A stretch of DNA of 64,000 nucleotides from NCBI GenBank assembly GCA_964446865.1, contig CAYURD010000009.1:1-64000 (forward strand). The letters are read 5' to 3'. The notes beneath the pieces are model-generated. The model saw only the letters and a list, made by a program, of their open reading frames with translations, was not told where the DNA came from and searched no databases. Below, in pieces: positions 7,675 through 16,569 of this stretch; within the stretch, counting starts at the first letter, position 1, and each line of letters opens with the position of its first letter. The DNA is from Glaciecola sp964446865 (GTDB lineage: Bacteria > Pseudomonadota > Gammaproteobacteria > Enterobacterales > Alteromonadaceae). A program made the translations under genes and the position numbers.

Positions 7675-10600
7675 TGTTTAATAACAACCTTTTTAAAGAT
7701 GACTTGCCTTCTTTATCAATTAGGCGTCCTGTTTTAATTCTTGTATTGAACATGTTAATTGTTGTTGGCGGCATTGCAGCAATTTATGGTTTAGAAGTGC
7801 GAGAGTTGCCAGATGTTGACCGCCCTATTATCACAGTCTCGGCAAACTATCCGGGCGCTGCCCCTGAAACTGTAGACACCGAAGTGACCAGCAGGCTTGA
7901 AGGCGCCGTTGCCCGCGTAAGCGGCGTCAAAACAATACGTGCATCAAGCGAAGAAGGCAACAGCCGTGTGCGCGTAGAATTTAGACCTGGCGTCGATATT
8001 GAAGATGCAGCCAACGAGACCAGAGAATCTGTGGCTCGTATTTCGAGGCGATTACCTGATGAGGTCGAAAACCTAGCCATTATAAAAGCGGATAACGACG
8101 CACAAGCCGTTGTGAACGTAGCGGTATCGAGCGACAGGTTTGATTTAGAAACCCTCACCGATATTGTAGAAACTGATTTAGCTCCCCTATTTTTGAATGT
8201 CCCAGGTGTTGCTGATGTTCGCTTAGACGGCGACAGACAACGTGTACTGCGCGTGAGTGTTGATAATTTGCGCTTAACGAGTTTTCAATTATCGATTTCA
8301 GACGTCGCCGCAGCTCTGGCCACTGCCCCGTTTGATGTACCCGCTGGTAGCATCAAATCTAGCGACCAACAACTTATTGTGCGAGCAGACGCAACCTCGG
8401 TCAGCGAGCAAGACGTGCGCGACATCGTCATTCAAGGGGATGTTAAAGTCGGCGATGTTGCTGATGTGTATTTTGGCCCAGCCGATTTACGCAGTATCGT
8501 AAGACTCGACGGCAAGCCTGTAATTGGCTTAGGCGTTATCCGCCAAGCGCGTTCTAATACGATTGAGATATCGGATGAAGTGCTTAAAATGGTCGAAGGA
8601 CTTCGCGACCGCTTTCCAGATTTAGAACTGACCGTCACATCAGACGATGCCAAGTTTATCCGCAATTCAGTTGATGAGGTACTCACTTCGTTATTTTTGA
8701 CCATTGGGCTAGTCATCCTCACCTTGCTCGTCTTTATTGGTAAGTTTAGAGCGACGCTTATTCCAGCAATTGCGATACCAGTATCTTTAGTAGGCGCGTT
8801 GGCAGTGCTTTGGGCCTTTGGTTTTTCTATTAATATCCTGACGCTCTTAGCCCTTGTATTGGCAACAGGTCTGATTGTTGATGACGCCATTGTGGTATCT
8901 GAAAACATTCAAAGAAGACGTGCACAAGGCATGGGCGCGCGAGCGGCTGCGGTTATTGGTACCCGCGAAGTGTTTTTTGCTGTCGTTGCCACTACAGCTG
9001 TATTGGTCGCGGTGTTTGTGCCTATTGCATTTTTACCCTCGACAGCGGGGCGACTATTTCGTGAGTTTGGTGGCGTATTAGCAGGCGGTGTTATTATCTC
9101 GTCTTTTGTTGCCCTTTCTTTAGTGCCTGCACTGACTGCAAAAATACCCGCAATTGACCTAAGCAAACAAAAGGCGCCCGGTTTATTAAGTAGAATTGGC
9201 ACTCGGTGCGTAAATGGCTACGTAAGCTCATTGCAGTTTGTTTTAAAGTACAGCGTGCTTGTTGCGGCGCTTTGTATAGCAATCGCCGGCGGTGCTTATT
9301 ATGTTTATGGACAATTAGAAAACCAACTACTACCCAGTGAAGACAGAGGCTTAGTTCGCGTATTTGCTCGCGGTCCCGACGGCACCGGCATCAATTTTAT
9401 GGATCGCCAAGCGATTAAAACCGAAGAGCTGTTATTACCGAGTGTTAATCAAGGCGAAATCGAGTCTATCTATACAGTCGTTGGCCGCTGGGATCCGAAC
9501 ATTTTATTTATCACTGTGCCGCTTGTAGATTGGGAAAATCGAGAACGCTCACAGCAAGATATTATAGGTGAGTTGAGACCAATGCTCTCGCAAGTTGCTG
9601 GTGCGCCTGGGCGTGCATTTGGTTCTAATAGTTTAAATCTTCGTGGTTTTGGTGGTGGGTTTGAAATGGCCTTAACAGGTGAAAACTACTTGGAAATCTA
9701 TCAAGCGTCCTTAGATTTTGCGAAATTGATTGAGGACACGATGCCAGAACTTGGCACAGTAGATGTATCGTACGAGCCTACACAACCTCAACTACGTGTT
9801 AATATAGATAGACGCCGGGCCGAAGAGCTTGGTGTTGCCTTCCAAGACGTATCCCGTACTTTGCGCGCAGCGATTAATGGCGACGATATTGTTGACTTAA
9901 ACGTGGGCGACCAAGCCGTGCCTATCATCTTGCAAGCTAACTCAAGAAATTCACTCGACCCAGCTAGCCTGTTGAATCTATATGTGAGTTCTAGCTCTGG
10001 CTCACTCGTTCCGCTCTCGAGCGTTGCCTTTGTCACAGAAGAAGGGGTTGCCGCAGAACTAGAACGCCACGCACAACGAAGAGCCATTGAACTTGAAGTC
10101 GATTTACCTGATAGTGTCACCATAGAGCAAGCAGTAAACATGGTGCGCGACCTCGCAAACGAGAACCTACCTAACGGCATTGGGCTTGTCTTTTTAGGCG
10201 AAGCACAAACCTATCAAGAAACCAATCAGCAAGTGATGCTAACCTACGTGTTAGCATTCTTAATAGTGCTGTTGGTTTTAGCGGCTCAATTTGAAAGTTT
10301 TAATAGCGCATTGGTGGTAATGCTTACAGTGCCTTTTGGTATCGCTGCTGCGATATACGCACTGTATTTAACAGACACTACAGTCAATATTTATTCGCAA
10401 ATTGGCTTGGTTATGCTCATTGGTTTACTTGCAAAAAATTCCATTTTGTTAGTCGAATTTGCCAACCAATTGCGTGACAAAGGCATGGAAGTTAACGACG
10501 CAATTATTGAAGCCGGTCGCGTTCGCTTGCGTCCAATCATGATGACCTTGGTATCGACTATATTAGGCGGTTTACCGCTGATTTTATCAACGGGTGCTGG

Positions 10601-10778
10601 CGCTGAAGCGCGCAATGCAATTGGCTGGGTTGTATTTGGTGGCCTTGGACTTGCGGTAGTATTTACCTTGTTCTTAACACCCGTTCTGTACTCTGCATTA
10701 GCTCGCTTTAGCAAGCCTAAAGCCGATGAAGCCGTGCGTTTAAACACTGAATTAGAAGACGCTGAAAAGCAGCTGTAA
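7674..10778 (+). CDS. RND efflux pump, inner-membrane transporter (HAE1/AcrB-type)
   Basis: Proton-driven multidrug-type exporter of 1034 residues, as expected for AcrB-like pumps. The first membrane helix is near residues 10-32 (RPVLILVLNMLIVVGG). Two large periplasmic loops separate two bundles of helices. The proton-relay residues are visible: D403-D404 in TGLIVDDAIVVSENIQR and K921 in GLLAKNSILLVEFANQ. The signature GARAAAVIGTREVFFAVVATT is also present. The stop codon of the adaptor overlaps its ATG. No dedicated regulator or outer-membrane channel is adjacent, so it probably uses a TolC encoded elsewhere. Its downstream flank is a repeat-rich region. Confidence 0.96.
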   Translation: MFNNNLFKDDLPSLSIRRPVLILVLNMLIVVGGIAAIYGLEVRELPDVDRPIITVSANYPGAAPETVDTEVTSRLEGAVARVSGVKTIRASSEEGNSRVRVEFRPGVDIEDAANETRESVARISRRLPDEVENLAIIKADNDAQAVVNVAVSSDRFDLETLTDIVETDLAPLFLNVPGVADVRLDGDRQRVLRVSVDNLRLTSFQLSISDVAAALATAPFDVPAGSIKSSDQQLIVRADATSVSEQDVRDIVIQGDVKVGDVADVYFGPADLRSIVRLDGKPVIGLGVIRQARSNTIEISDEVLKMVEGLRDRFPDLELTVTSDDAKFIRNSVDEVLTSLFLTIGLVILTLLVFIGKFRATLIPAIAIPVSLVGALAVLWAFGFSINILTLLALVLATGLIVDDAIVVSENIQRRRAQGMGARAAAVIGTREVFFAVVATTAVLVAVFVPIAFLPSTAGRLFREFGGVLAGGVIISSFVALSLVPALTAKIPAIDLSKQKAPGLLSRIGTRCVNGYVSSLQFVLKYSVLVAALCIAIAGGAYYVYGQLENQLLPSEDRGLVRVFARGPDGTGINFMDRQAIKTEELLLPSVNQGEIESIYTVVGRWDPNILFITVPLVDWENRERSQQDIIGELRPMLSQVAGAPGRAFGSNSLNLRGFGGGFEMALTGENYLEIYQASLDFAKLIEDTMPELGTVDVSYEPTQPQLRVNIDRRRAEELGVAFQDVSRTLRAAINGDDIVDLNVGDQAVPIILQANSRNSLDPASLLNLYVSSSSGSLVPLSSVAFVTEEGVAAELERHAQRRAIELEVDLPDSVTIEQAVNMVRDLANENLPNGIGLVFLGEAQTYQETNQQVMLTYVLAFLIVLLVLAAQFESFNSALVVMLTVPFGIAAAIYALYLTDTTVNIYSQIGLVMLIGLLAKNSILLVEFANQLRDKGMEVNDAIIEAGRVRLRPIMMTLVSTILGGLPLILSTGAGAEARNAIGWVVFGGLGLAVVFTLFLTPVLYSALARFSKPKADEAVRLNTELEDAEKQL

Positions 10779-10806
10779 TCAAAGCCTTTGGTTCCCAAAG
10801 ACAACT

Positions 10807-10869
10807 CGTCATTCTTATTACAACACGTCATTCTTATTACAACACGTCATTCCCGCGAAAGCGGGAACC
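10807..10869. repeat. Tandem 19-bp repeat running into a REP-like hairpin
   Basis: CGTCATTCTTATTACAACA occurs twice in tandem (10807-10825, 10826-10844). The third unit becomes CGTCATTCCCGCGAAAGCGGGAACC (10845-10869), written here as two arms: TTCCCGC and GCGGGAA around GAAA. The latter is the REP-like palindrome seen repeatedly in this genome segment. Confidence 0.85.
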
Positions 10870-10921
10870 TCGTTGGAACATATTAGATCACGCCACAACC
10901 TTTGTCATTCCCGCGAAGGCG

Positions 10922-11087
10922 TAATACTGTTCGTTTAAGGCAAAACACCGTCATTCCCGCGAAGGCGGGAACCCCCTTGGAACTGCGCGACTTTAGCTAA
11001 GTGTATGTTTTGATACGTTTTGCAATAACATCAACCAGATCCCCGCCTTCGCGAGGATGACGAGGCAGGCTTTAGCGAATAGTATCA
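10922..11087. mobile_element. 166-bp MITE-like element, copy A
   Basis: Same length and layout as copies B and C. The left end TAATACTGTTCGTTTAAG begins at 10922. The right end CTTTAGCGAATAGTATCA ends at 11087 and matches the reverse complement of the left end imperfectly. The internal 114 bp (10949-11062) starts CGTCATTCCCGCGAAGGCGG and ends CCCCGCCTTCGCGAGGATGACG. The left flank is a half REP-like hairpin (CATTCCCGCGAAGG). It contains no ORF of its own and no target duplication is recognisable in this copy. Confidence 0.75.
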
Positions 11088-11143
11088 GGTCTTAGCCAAA
11101 TGACGAGGCAGGCTTTAGCGAATAGTATCAGGTCTTAGCCAAA
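11058..11143. repeat. 43-bp exact tandem duplication across the right end of copy A
   Basis: The unit beginning TGACGAGGCAGGCTTTAGCG occupies 11058-11100 and is repeated without change at 11101-11143; a third partial unit starts at 11144. It duplicates the right terminus of the MITE-like element. Slippage is the simplest cause. Confidence 0.9.
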
Positions 11144-11162
11144 TGACGAGGTGGTGTTTTGA

Positions 11163-11609
11163 TTAAGAACCAGAATGCGCTAACTTCGTTTTAATAAAAT
11201 CACTGTGTCGAATATACAAAAGATCGGCAACCTTTCGAATAATATTATCTTCGTATTTATCAAGGTGTCCGTCGGCAAATGCCATTTTCCACATTAATGA
11301 AATAAGTTCGACTCTTTTATCATAATCATAGTGTTCATTGATAAGCGCGGTAAAAGGATGCAGTGAAATATTTTCTTCACCGTTTTCAAGGCTATGAGCG
11401 AGTAAATCATCAAGCTCTTCATTAGTGAGTGAAAAAGAACGTTGTAGGCTTGCCTTCAGCTCTTTTATTTCTTCTGGTGTTTGTTCAAAATCAGCTCTTA
11501 ACACCTCAACAAGCAAAGCAGCACTGGCTTGTTGTAGCTTTTTATCTTTAGCTTCAGGTGTTTCTTGTTCTACTTCAAGAGAAAACAAGTCTTTAAGTTT
11601 TTTAAGCAT
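11163..11609 (-). CDS. TerB-family (tellurite-resistance/DjlA N-terminal-like) protein
   Basis: Small soluble all-helical protein of 148 residues. After a charged N-terminus (MLKKLKDLFSLEVEQETPEAKDK), residues 25-145 match the TerB fold: AALLVEVLRADFEQTPEEI, then DDLLAHSLE, then LISLMWKMAFADGHLDKYEDNIIRKVADLL, where the D/E-rich FADGHLDKYED turn is the family hallmark. The family's biochemical function is not established; members are linked to stress responses and metal binding. It lies 81 bp after ubiI on the same strand, possibly as the last gene of that operon, and a repeat-rich region follows. Confidence 0.85.
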   Translation of the reverse strand: MLKKLKDLFSLEVEQETPEAKDKKLQQASAALLVEVLRADFEQTPEEIKELKASLQRSFSLTNEELDDLLAHSLENGEENISLHPFTALINEHYDYDKRVELISLMWKMAFADGHLDKYEDNIIRKVADLLYIRHSDFIKTKLAHSGS

Positions 11610-11690
11610 CTACTTTCCAAATCAACATCCGATAGTATTAAGACGTTTTATAAGCAGAATTGGTTCAATTGGTAAACTAGAAAACTCGCT

Positions 11691-12950
11691 TTAGCCCATT
11701 GCTTGCTTCATAAAAAAGGCTTTGATCCCTGGCAGTTTATCTGCACCAAGCAAGCCAACATTTCTCACCAATTTTTTAAGTGGATGATTGCCATCAAACA
11801 ATTCTTTGAAGCCTTGCATGGTTGCAATGACTTTAATGGCATCTGCTTTGCGCGTGCGTTCATATTGTCGAAGTTGACCATAAGTGCCCAGTTTATCAGG
11901 CGCATTTGTGATTAGTTCTATAAGCTCAGCCACGTCAGCCAAGCCTAAATTAGCGCCCTGCCCAGCCAGTGGATGAATGGTGTGCGCTGCGTCACCAATA
12001 ATAGCCACATGCGCTTGTGTCCACTGTCTTGCATAGCGCATACGAAGCGGAAAACTCACGCGTGTAGAATTAATGTCTACCTTGCCATAATGATTATTAA
12101 TCGCCACTTGCAGCCTTTTGTTAAATTCTGCGTCATCAAGTTTCATCAACATAGCCGCTTGTTCACTTTGCTGCGAAAACACGATTGATGACTGATGCGC
12201 ATCGGGCAAGGGTAAAAACGCTAGAGGACCATATGGCGTAAAGGCTTGGCGTGCGGTGTTATTGTGCGCTAGCTCGGTGTTTACATTCGCCACTATCGCA
12301 TTGTGCTCATAATCCCAAAACGTTTGTACAAAGCCAAAGGCCTGTCTAACTTGACTATTTGCACCATCTGCACCAATCAGAAGTGAGGTTTTAAGCGTGC
12401 TTATTGTATCAGACTGCGATACGCTTATTTGAGCGCTATTGTTGTCGGCACTCATCTCTTTAATTGTTGTCTCAAAGAGTAGATCCACATTCGCTAGGCT
12501 CGCTAGTTGCTCATAAAGGGTATGATTAATCACATCATTTTCGATGATATGTCCAAGCACTGACGAGTCGTGAGATTTTGCCAATAAACTTGATTCTAGC
12601 TCTGCTATTTTAGGGCTTTGCAGAATAATTTGCTCAACATCAGTCGCGCTTTTACCATCAAACTTTATATCACCAAACCCATCAGTATCCCATACGTGCA
12701 TGATTTCATAGGCTTGCTTTCGAGGAATATGCTGCCAAGCACCGATACTCTGTAACAAGCTGGTACTCGCTCGGCTGATTGCACTTACTCTTGATGAATA
12801 TTCATGTTGATGCGCAATTTGAGGGGCGGCATTACGATCAATAACCGCCACAGAGAGTGCCTGTTTAGTCGCAATTTTCGCAATGCCTAAGGCTGCGGTT
12901 AACCCGACAATACCTGCACCCACAATAATCACATCATATTCAGATTTCAC
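11691..12950 (-). CDS. ubiI: FAD-dependent 2-octaprenylphenol hydroxylase (UbiI/VisC)
   Basis: Flavoprotein monooxygenase of ubiquinone biosynthesis (UbiH/UbiF/COQ6 family), acting on the aromatic ring at C5. I place the start at the GTG at 12950 because a strong AAGGGAG sits 6 nt upstream; this gives 419 residues starting VKSEYDVIIVGAG. The longer frame up to 13013 would overlap ubiH by 32 bp. Features are the FAD GxGxxG (VGAGIVGLTAALG), RVSAISRASTSLLQSIGAW, LIGADGANSQVRQ and GDAAHTIHPLAGQGANLGLADV. Gene order pepP-ubiH-ubiI matches E. coli, and the SRVSAIS motif fits UbiI better than UbiH. It is the last biosynthetic gene of the block. Confidence 0.9.
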   Translation of the reverse strand: MKSEYDVIIVGAGIVGLTAALGIAKIATKQALSVAVIDRNAAPQIAHQHEYSSRVSAISRASTSLLQSIGAWQHIPRKQAYEIMHVWDTDGFGDIKFDGKSATDVEQIILQSPKIAELESSLLAKSHDSSVLGHIIENDVINHTLYEQLASLANVDLLFETTIKEMSADNNSAQISVSQSDTISTLKTSLLIGADGANSQVRQAFGFVQTFWDYEHNAIVANVNTELAHNNTARQAFTPYGPLAFLPLPDAHQSSIVFSQQSEQAAMLMKLDDAEFNKRLQVAINNHYGKVDINSTRVSFPLRMRYARQWTQAHVAIIGDAAHTIHPLAGQGANLGLADVAELIELITNAPDKLGTYGQLRQYERTRKADAIKVIATMQGFKELFDGNHPLKKLVRNVGLLGADKLPGIKAFFMKQAMG

Positions 12951-12981
12951 TGCAGCTCCCTTTACCATCACTTGCGTTAAT

Positions 12982-14319
12982 TTATGTACGTTTGCCCATG
13001 GCAAACTGCGCAAACTTTTCTTTGAAAATTGTCGATTTATTCATGCCCAATAAGCCAATGTTTCGCAGCAAAACCACCGGCTCATATTGATTAGAGAAAA
13101 CTCTTAGCAATGTATCTGTGGCGCTTACCGTTTGTTGTTTATCTTGTGTGCGCATTTTATGATAGCGAGAAATGACTTCAAAGCCACCTGCATCTTCGCT
13201 TACACTAATCGCCTTGATTACGTCATATACGTCTCTAATACCTAAGTTAAAACCTTGTCCGGCAATCGGGTGAAGACTTTGCGCGGCATTGCCAATACAA
13301 ATAACACGATGAGCAGCAAAAGGTTCGGCCTGTGTTAAGGCAAGAGGATACGTAAATTTTTGACTACACGACACAAGTTTACCCAGTTTATTGGAGAAAA
13401 AATGCTGTAGCCTTGCTAAAAATTCAGAGTCACTCAGTGCCAGCACATCTTGCGCTTTTTCTTTATTCATACACCACACAATAGACATCGCACTATCTGA
13501 TTTATTTTGTTCATTGTCAGACAGCGCCATGGGCAAAAACGCAATCGGCCCTTGCGATGTAAAGCGCTCATAAGCAATATTCTGATGTGGTAATTGCGTC
13601 GTGATATTAGTGATTATTGCACTTTGTGAGTACTGGTTTTTTGTGCTTTGTAAACCCGCTAACGCTGACGTACCCGACTGACCACCATCACTGATTAACA
13701 AAAGTTTTGCACGTATTTTTGTCGAGTTTGATAAACTCAATGCTTGACAGTCTTGGCTTGTTTCTATTTGTTCTATTTTGACTGGGCAATCATAGGCGAG
13801 TTTGTTGTTAGTCTTTGTTTCGTTTACGTACTGCGTTAATAAATAGGCTCCTAAGCTTTCAATCGCGACCACTTTACCCAAACAATCAATCCCATAACTA
13901 GCCGCGTCTAACTTAACTTGCCCAATATGGCCGCGGTCAGAGACATGTATCTGCTCTATATTTTGATGGGTAATATTAGCGACATCCACCCCCATAGTAT
14001 TGAGTAAATTGATAGACTCATTTGCCAGCGCAATTACTCTTGCATCAAAACCGTGTTGATTAACTGCGCCATTTGCTTTACTTTTTTGGTTAGCGCTGGT
14101 GTTTGTTGTATTTGCTTGCTCAGCTTTTTGACTATCTTTTTGACCATCGTTCTGACTAACGAGCTTGCTTTGATGCGCCTCAAGCAATAAGACGCTCAAC
14201 TTGGTATGCTTTGCCAAGCTAAGTGCCGCTAAACACCCCACCACACCGCCGCCGCTGATTACAACGTCATATAGTGGATAGTCTTTTTTCTTTGGAGCTT
14301 GTTCGCTTGTTTCGTTCAA
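12982..14319 (-). CDS. ubiH: FAD-dependent ubiquinone hydroxylase (UbiH)
   Basis: Second UbiH/COQ6-family monooxygenase; assigned UbiH (C1/6-methoxy step) from its position directly after pepP and the DARVIALANES motif. It has 445 residues against about 390 in E. coli. Much of the excess is a Q/N/K/S-rich insertion at about residues 52-92 (SQNDGQKDSQKAEQ..NTTNTSANQKSK) right after the FAD-binding beta-alpha-beta (VISGGGVVGCLAALSLAK). C-terminal signature: GNAAQSLHPIAGQGFNLGIRDV. The insertion breaks no motif, so the enzyme should be active. It follows pepP by 42 bp. Confidence 0.9.
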   Translation of the reverse strand: MNETSEQAPKKKDYPLYDVVISGGGVVGCLAALSLAKHTKLSVLLLEAHQSKLVSQNDGQKDSQKAEQANTTNTSANQKSKANGAVNQHGFDARVIALANESINLLNTMGVDVANITHQNIEQIHVSDRGHIGQVKLDAASYGIDCLGKVVAIESLGAYLLTQYVNETKTNNKLAYDCPVKIEQIETSQDCQALSLSNSTKIRAKLLLISDGGQSGTSALAGLQSTKNQYSQSAIITNITTQLPHQNIAYERFTSQGPIAFLPMALSDNEQNKSDSAMSIVWCMNKEKAQDVLALSDSEFLARLQHFFSNKLGKLVSCSQKFTYPLALTQAEPFAAHRVICIGNAAQSLHPIAGQGFNLGIRDVYDVIKAISVSEDAGGFEVISRYHKMRTQDKQQTVSATDTLLRVFSNQYEPVVLLRNIGLLGMNKSTIFKEKFAQFAMGKRT

Positions 14320-14361
14320 TAGTTTTTTCTTTTTAAACGTGGTTTGTTAGTAGAAGCCAAC

Positions 14362-15681
14362 TTATTGAGCCATTAATGCTTCAATTTCTGTCACCGTTTT
14401 TACGACATTGTTAGTCAACACGCGATTTCCTTGTTCGGTGATCACAATATTATCTTCAATACGCACACCAATACTTTTATATTTTTCTGGTACATCTGCT
14501 TTTTCACTGATGTAAATACCGGGTTCAACGGTTAATACCATGCCCGGCGCGAGTGGCCTGTCATTACCGTTAACTTTATAAGTGCCAACATCATGCACGT
14601 CTAAGCCCAAATAATGGCCGAGACCGTGCATAAAAAACGCACGATGATTTTCTTGTTCAATATTCTCTAGCACTGTGCCTTGTAATATGCCTAAATCAAT
14701 AAGGCCTTGAGTAATGACGCTAACGGCGCATTTCATAGCATCAGTAATGGTGCTGCCTGGCACTAACATATCAATAGAAGTCATCTGCGCTTTTAACACA
14801 AGCTCATATATTTCAATCTGAGCAGGTGAAAATTTTCCATTCACAGGAAACGTTCTCGTAATATCTGCTGCATAGCCTTGATATTCAGCGCCAGCATCAA
14901 TTAAGACTAGATCACCGCTTTGGAGTCGATCCTGATTTTCGGTGTAATGCAAGATACAAGCGTTTTCGCCGCCTCCAACAATCGTATTATAGGCGGGGTG
15001 GCGTGCACCGTTCATAGCAAAGTGGTGCAAAATGGTCGCTTCAAGCTGATATTCATACATATTTGGCTGGCACACTTGCATGGCACGTGTATGTGCTTCA
15101 CATGAAATATCAGCACTTATTTGCATAATCTGAATTTCGGCCTCTGACTTGTGTAAGCGCATGTCATGCAAAGTATAACTAATATCAATGATAGCAGGCG
15201 GCGCTGTTTTGCTTTGTTTAGGCGCATTTTTACATTCCGACATGGCACGCAGAACTTGTTTGTCAGCTTTGGGGTTTGTGTCTAACTCATAATATAGTTG
15301 CTCATGCCCATCAATTAATCCTGGCAATACTTTGTCTATATCGTCAATCGCGTGTGCTTGGTCTACCAATAGCGTGCTTGGCGCTTTATCAACCCCTAAT
15401 CGACGTCCGTGCCAGATTTCTGCGGTTTCGTCTTTCGCTTGAACAAACAAGATACTACTCACGCCATCGGCAGCAAAAGAACGCTTGTTAGATAAAATTA
15501 AAAAACCCTTGGGTTCGGTAAAGCCTGTCAGATAAAAAAAGTCACTGTTTTGCCTAAACGGATATTCAGTATCGTTGCTTCGCGTTACTTCATCGGCCGC
15601 AGGAATAATCGCGATAGAATTGGGTTTAAGTGCAGACAATAGTGCTTGACGGCGTAATTGATAGTCTTGATTAGTGATCAT
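14362..15681 (-). CDS. pepP: Xaa-Pro aminopeptidase P
   Basis: Cytosolic dimanganese aminopeptidase that removes the N-terminal residue from X-Pro peptides. Its 439 residues match E. coli PepP (441). The N-terminal domain (RRQALLSALKPNSIAIIPAA, FPFRQNSDFFYLTGF-like) precedes a pita-bread catalytic domain. All five metal ligands are visible: D262 (LIDAGAEYQGYAADITRTFP), D273, H356 (HGLGHYLGLDVHD), E386 (TVEPGIYI) and E409 (GVRIEDN). It sits between ygfB (17 bp upstream) and ubiH, the conserved gammaproteobacterial arrangement. Confidence 0.97.
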   Translation of the reverse strand: MITNQDYQLRRQALLSALKPNSIAIIPAADEVTRSNDTEYPFRQNSDFFYLTGFTEPKGFLILSNKRSFAADGVSSILFVQAKDETAEIWHGRRLGVDKAPSTLLVDQAHAIDDIDKVLPGLIDGHEQLYYELDTNPKADKQVLRAMSECKNAPKQSKTAPPAIIDISYTLHDMRLHKSEAEIQIMQISADISCEAHTRAMQVCQPNMYEYQLEATILHHFAMNGARHPAYNTIVGGGENACILHYTENQDRLQSGDLVLIDAGAEYQGYAADITRTFPVNGKFSPAQIEIYELVLKAQMTSIDMLVPGSTITDAMKCAVSVITQGLIDLGILQGTVLENIEQENHRAFFMHGLGHYLGLDVHDVGTYKVNGNDRPLAPGMVLTVEPGIYISEKADVPEKYKSIGVRIEDNIVITEQGNRVLTNNVVKTVTEIEALMAQ

Positions 15682-15698
15682 AAGTCCGTCAGTATTGC

Positions 15699-16280
15699 TT
15701 AGTGAACGACAGGAGATTGCTGTCTTGAATCAATGAGCGACTTGCCCATTTCATTAAAACACAGCATAGCGCTAATGCGCACATATTCTATGACTTCAAA
15801 AAAAGCTTGTTCAGATTCTTCATCATCATCCATTTCTTCATCAAGCTTGGCAATGTCAGCAAAGTCCTCTAGTGCTTCTTTTGCTTCGGGCGAGCAATTA
15901 GTTAAGTCGTTTTGATGCAAACCAAAACCAACTAAAAAGCCATTCACCCAATTTACCAAAGCTTTCCCGCGTACATTTATTGTTTGGTCATCATCGGGCA
16001 AACACAAACGCAGCGCAAAATCAGCTTCAATAAATTGCTGGCATACTAAATTAAACATGGTCGTAATGTGGTTTTGCGCAGGCTCAGCTATCGCGTCACC
16101 TTGGTTAATAATGTCGTTTAAGGTCTTGCTCCACTCTGTATCATCAATATTCATTCCACCGGCCAGCATGCCGCATAAAATGCCGTGTATTTCAGAAGCA
16201 TCCACAATAACGTTGTGCTGCTGTAGTGCATTGGTAATTAAGTCATACGATAAGCTTATAGATTGATTTTTGGGTAACAA
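15699..16280 (-). CDS. ygfB: UPF0149 family protein (YgfB)
   Basis: Protein of 193 residues in the YgfB/YecA family, whose members are compact and helical. Visible family features are the early ISLSYDLITNAL..VIVDASEIHGILCGMLAGG and VNGFLVGFGLHQ, with an acidic stretch (AKLDEEMDDDEESEQAFFEVIEYVR) before the final helix. It is the first gene of the ygfB-pepP-ubiH-ubiI block. In Pseudomonas a homologue affects ampD expression, but its role here is unproven. It is divergent from the 6S RNA gene. Confidence 0.92.
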   Translation of the reverse strand: MLPKNQSISLSYDLITNALQQHNVIVDASEIHGILCGMLAGGMNIDDTEWSKTLNDIINQGDAIAEPAQNHITTMFNLVCQQFIEADFALRLCLPDDDQTINVRGKALVNWVNGFLVGFGLHQNDLTNCSPEAKEALEDFADIAKLDEEMDDDEESEQAFFEVIEYVRISAMLCFNEMGKSLIDSRQQSPVVH

Positions 16281-16569
16281 ACCTTGCTCGCAATATAGAT
16301 TGTGTATTTATGCCCTAATCGTAGCAAAGCAAGCGATAATTTGAAACTAAACAAAGCTAATAAACTGCCGTTACAAGGTCAATGTGGAAGTCTAAGCGCT
16401 TTTAACTAAGCACGCTTTGATGTAGACTCCGCCTTCACCTTTTAGTGGCACGCAGCAAGCTTTCGTTTTTGTGACAGTAAATAAATCAACAAGTATGTAT
16501 GTCATTAAGCTTCAAAATATTCGCAATTAGAATGCACTAAAAGGTGCAACAAATCGTAAGAGTTTTACC
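16281..16569. other. Intergenic region between ygfB and 6S RNA; zapA absent; stem-loop at 16386-16430
   Basis: In E. coli the divergent gene here is zapA. I find no coding frame for a ZapA-like protein in these 289 bp. The region holds an imperfect stem-loop: GGAAGTCTA with TAGACT-CC, and AAGCG with CGCTT (16386-16398 against 16413-16430). It also holds two opposed copies of the 12-mer CACTAAAAGGTG (16436-16447 reversed; 16535-16546) and a possible -10 box TAGAAT at 16528-16533 upstream of 6S RNA. Function of the stem-loop is unknown. Confidence 0.5.

Noticed and set aside
8432..8908. Minus-strand open frame inside the RND pump gene
   Set aside because: Shadow frame of the transporter, with Ser/Thr-rich translation and no ribosome-binding site.
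12951..13013. Longer ubiI start at 13013 overlapping ubiH
   Set aside because: The GTG at 12950 has a strong AAGGGAG at 6-nt spacing and begins directly at the FAD fold.
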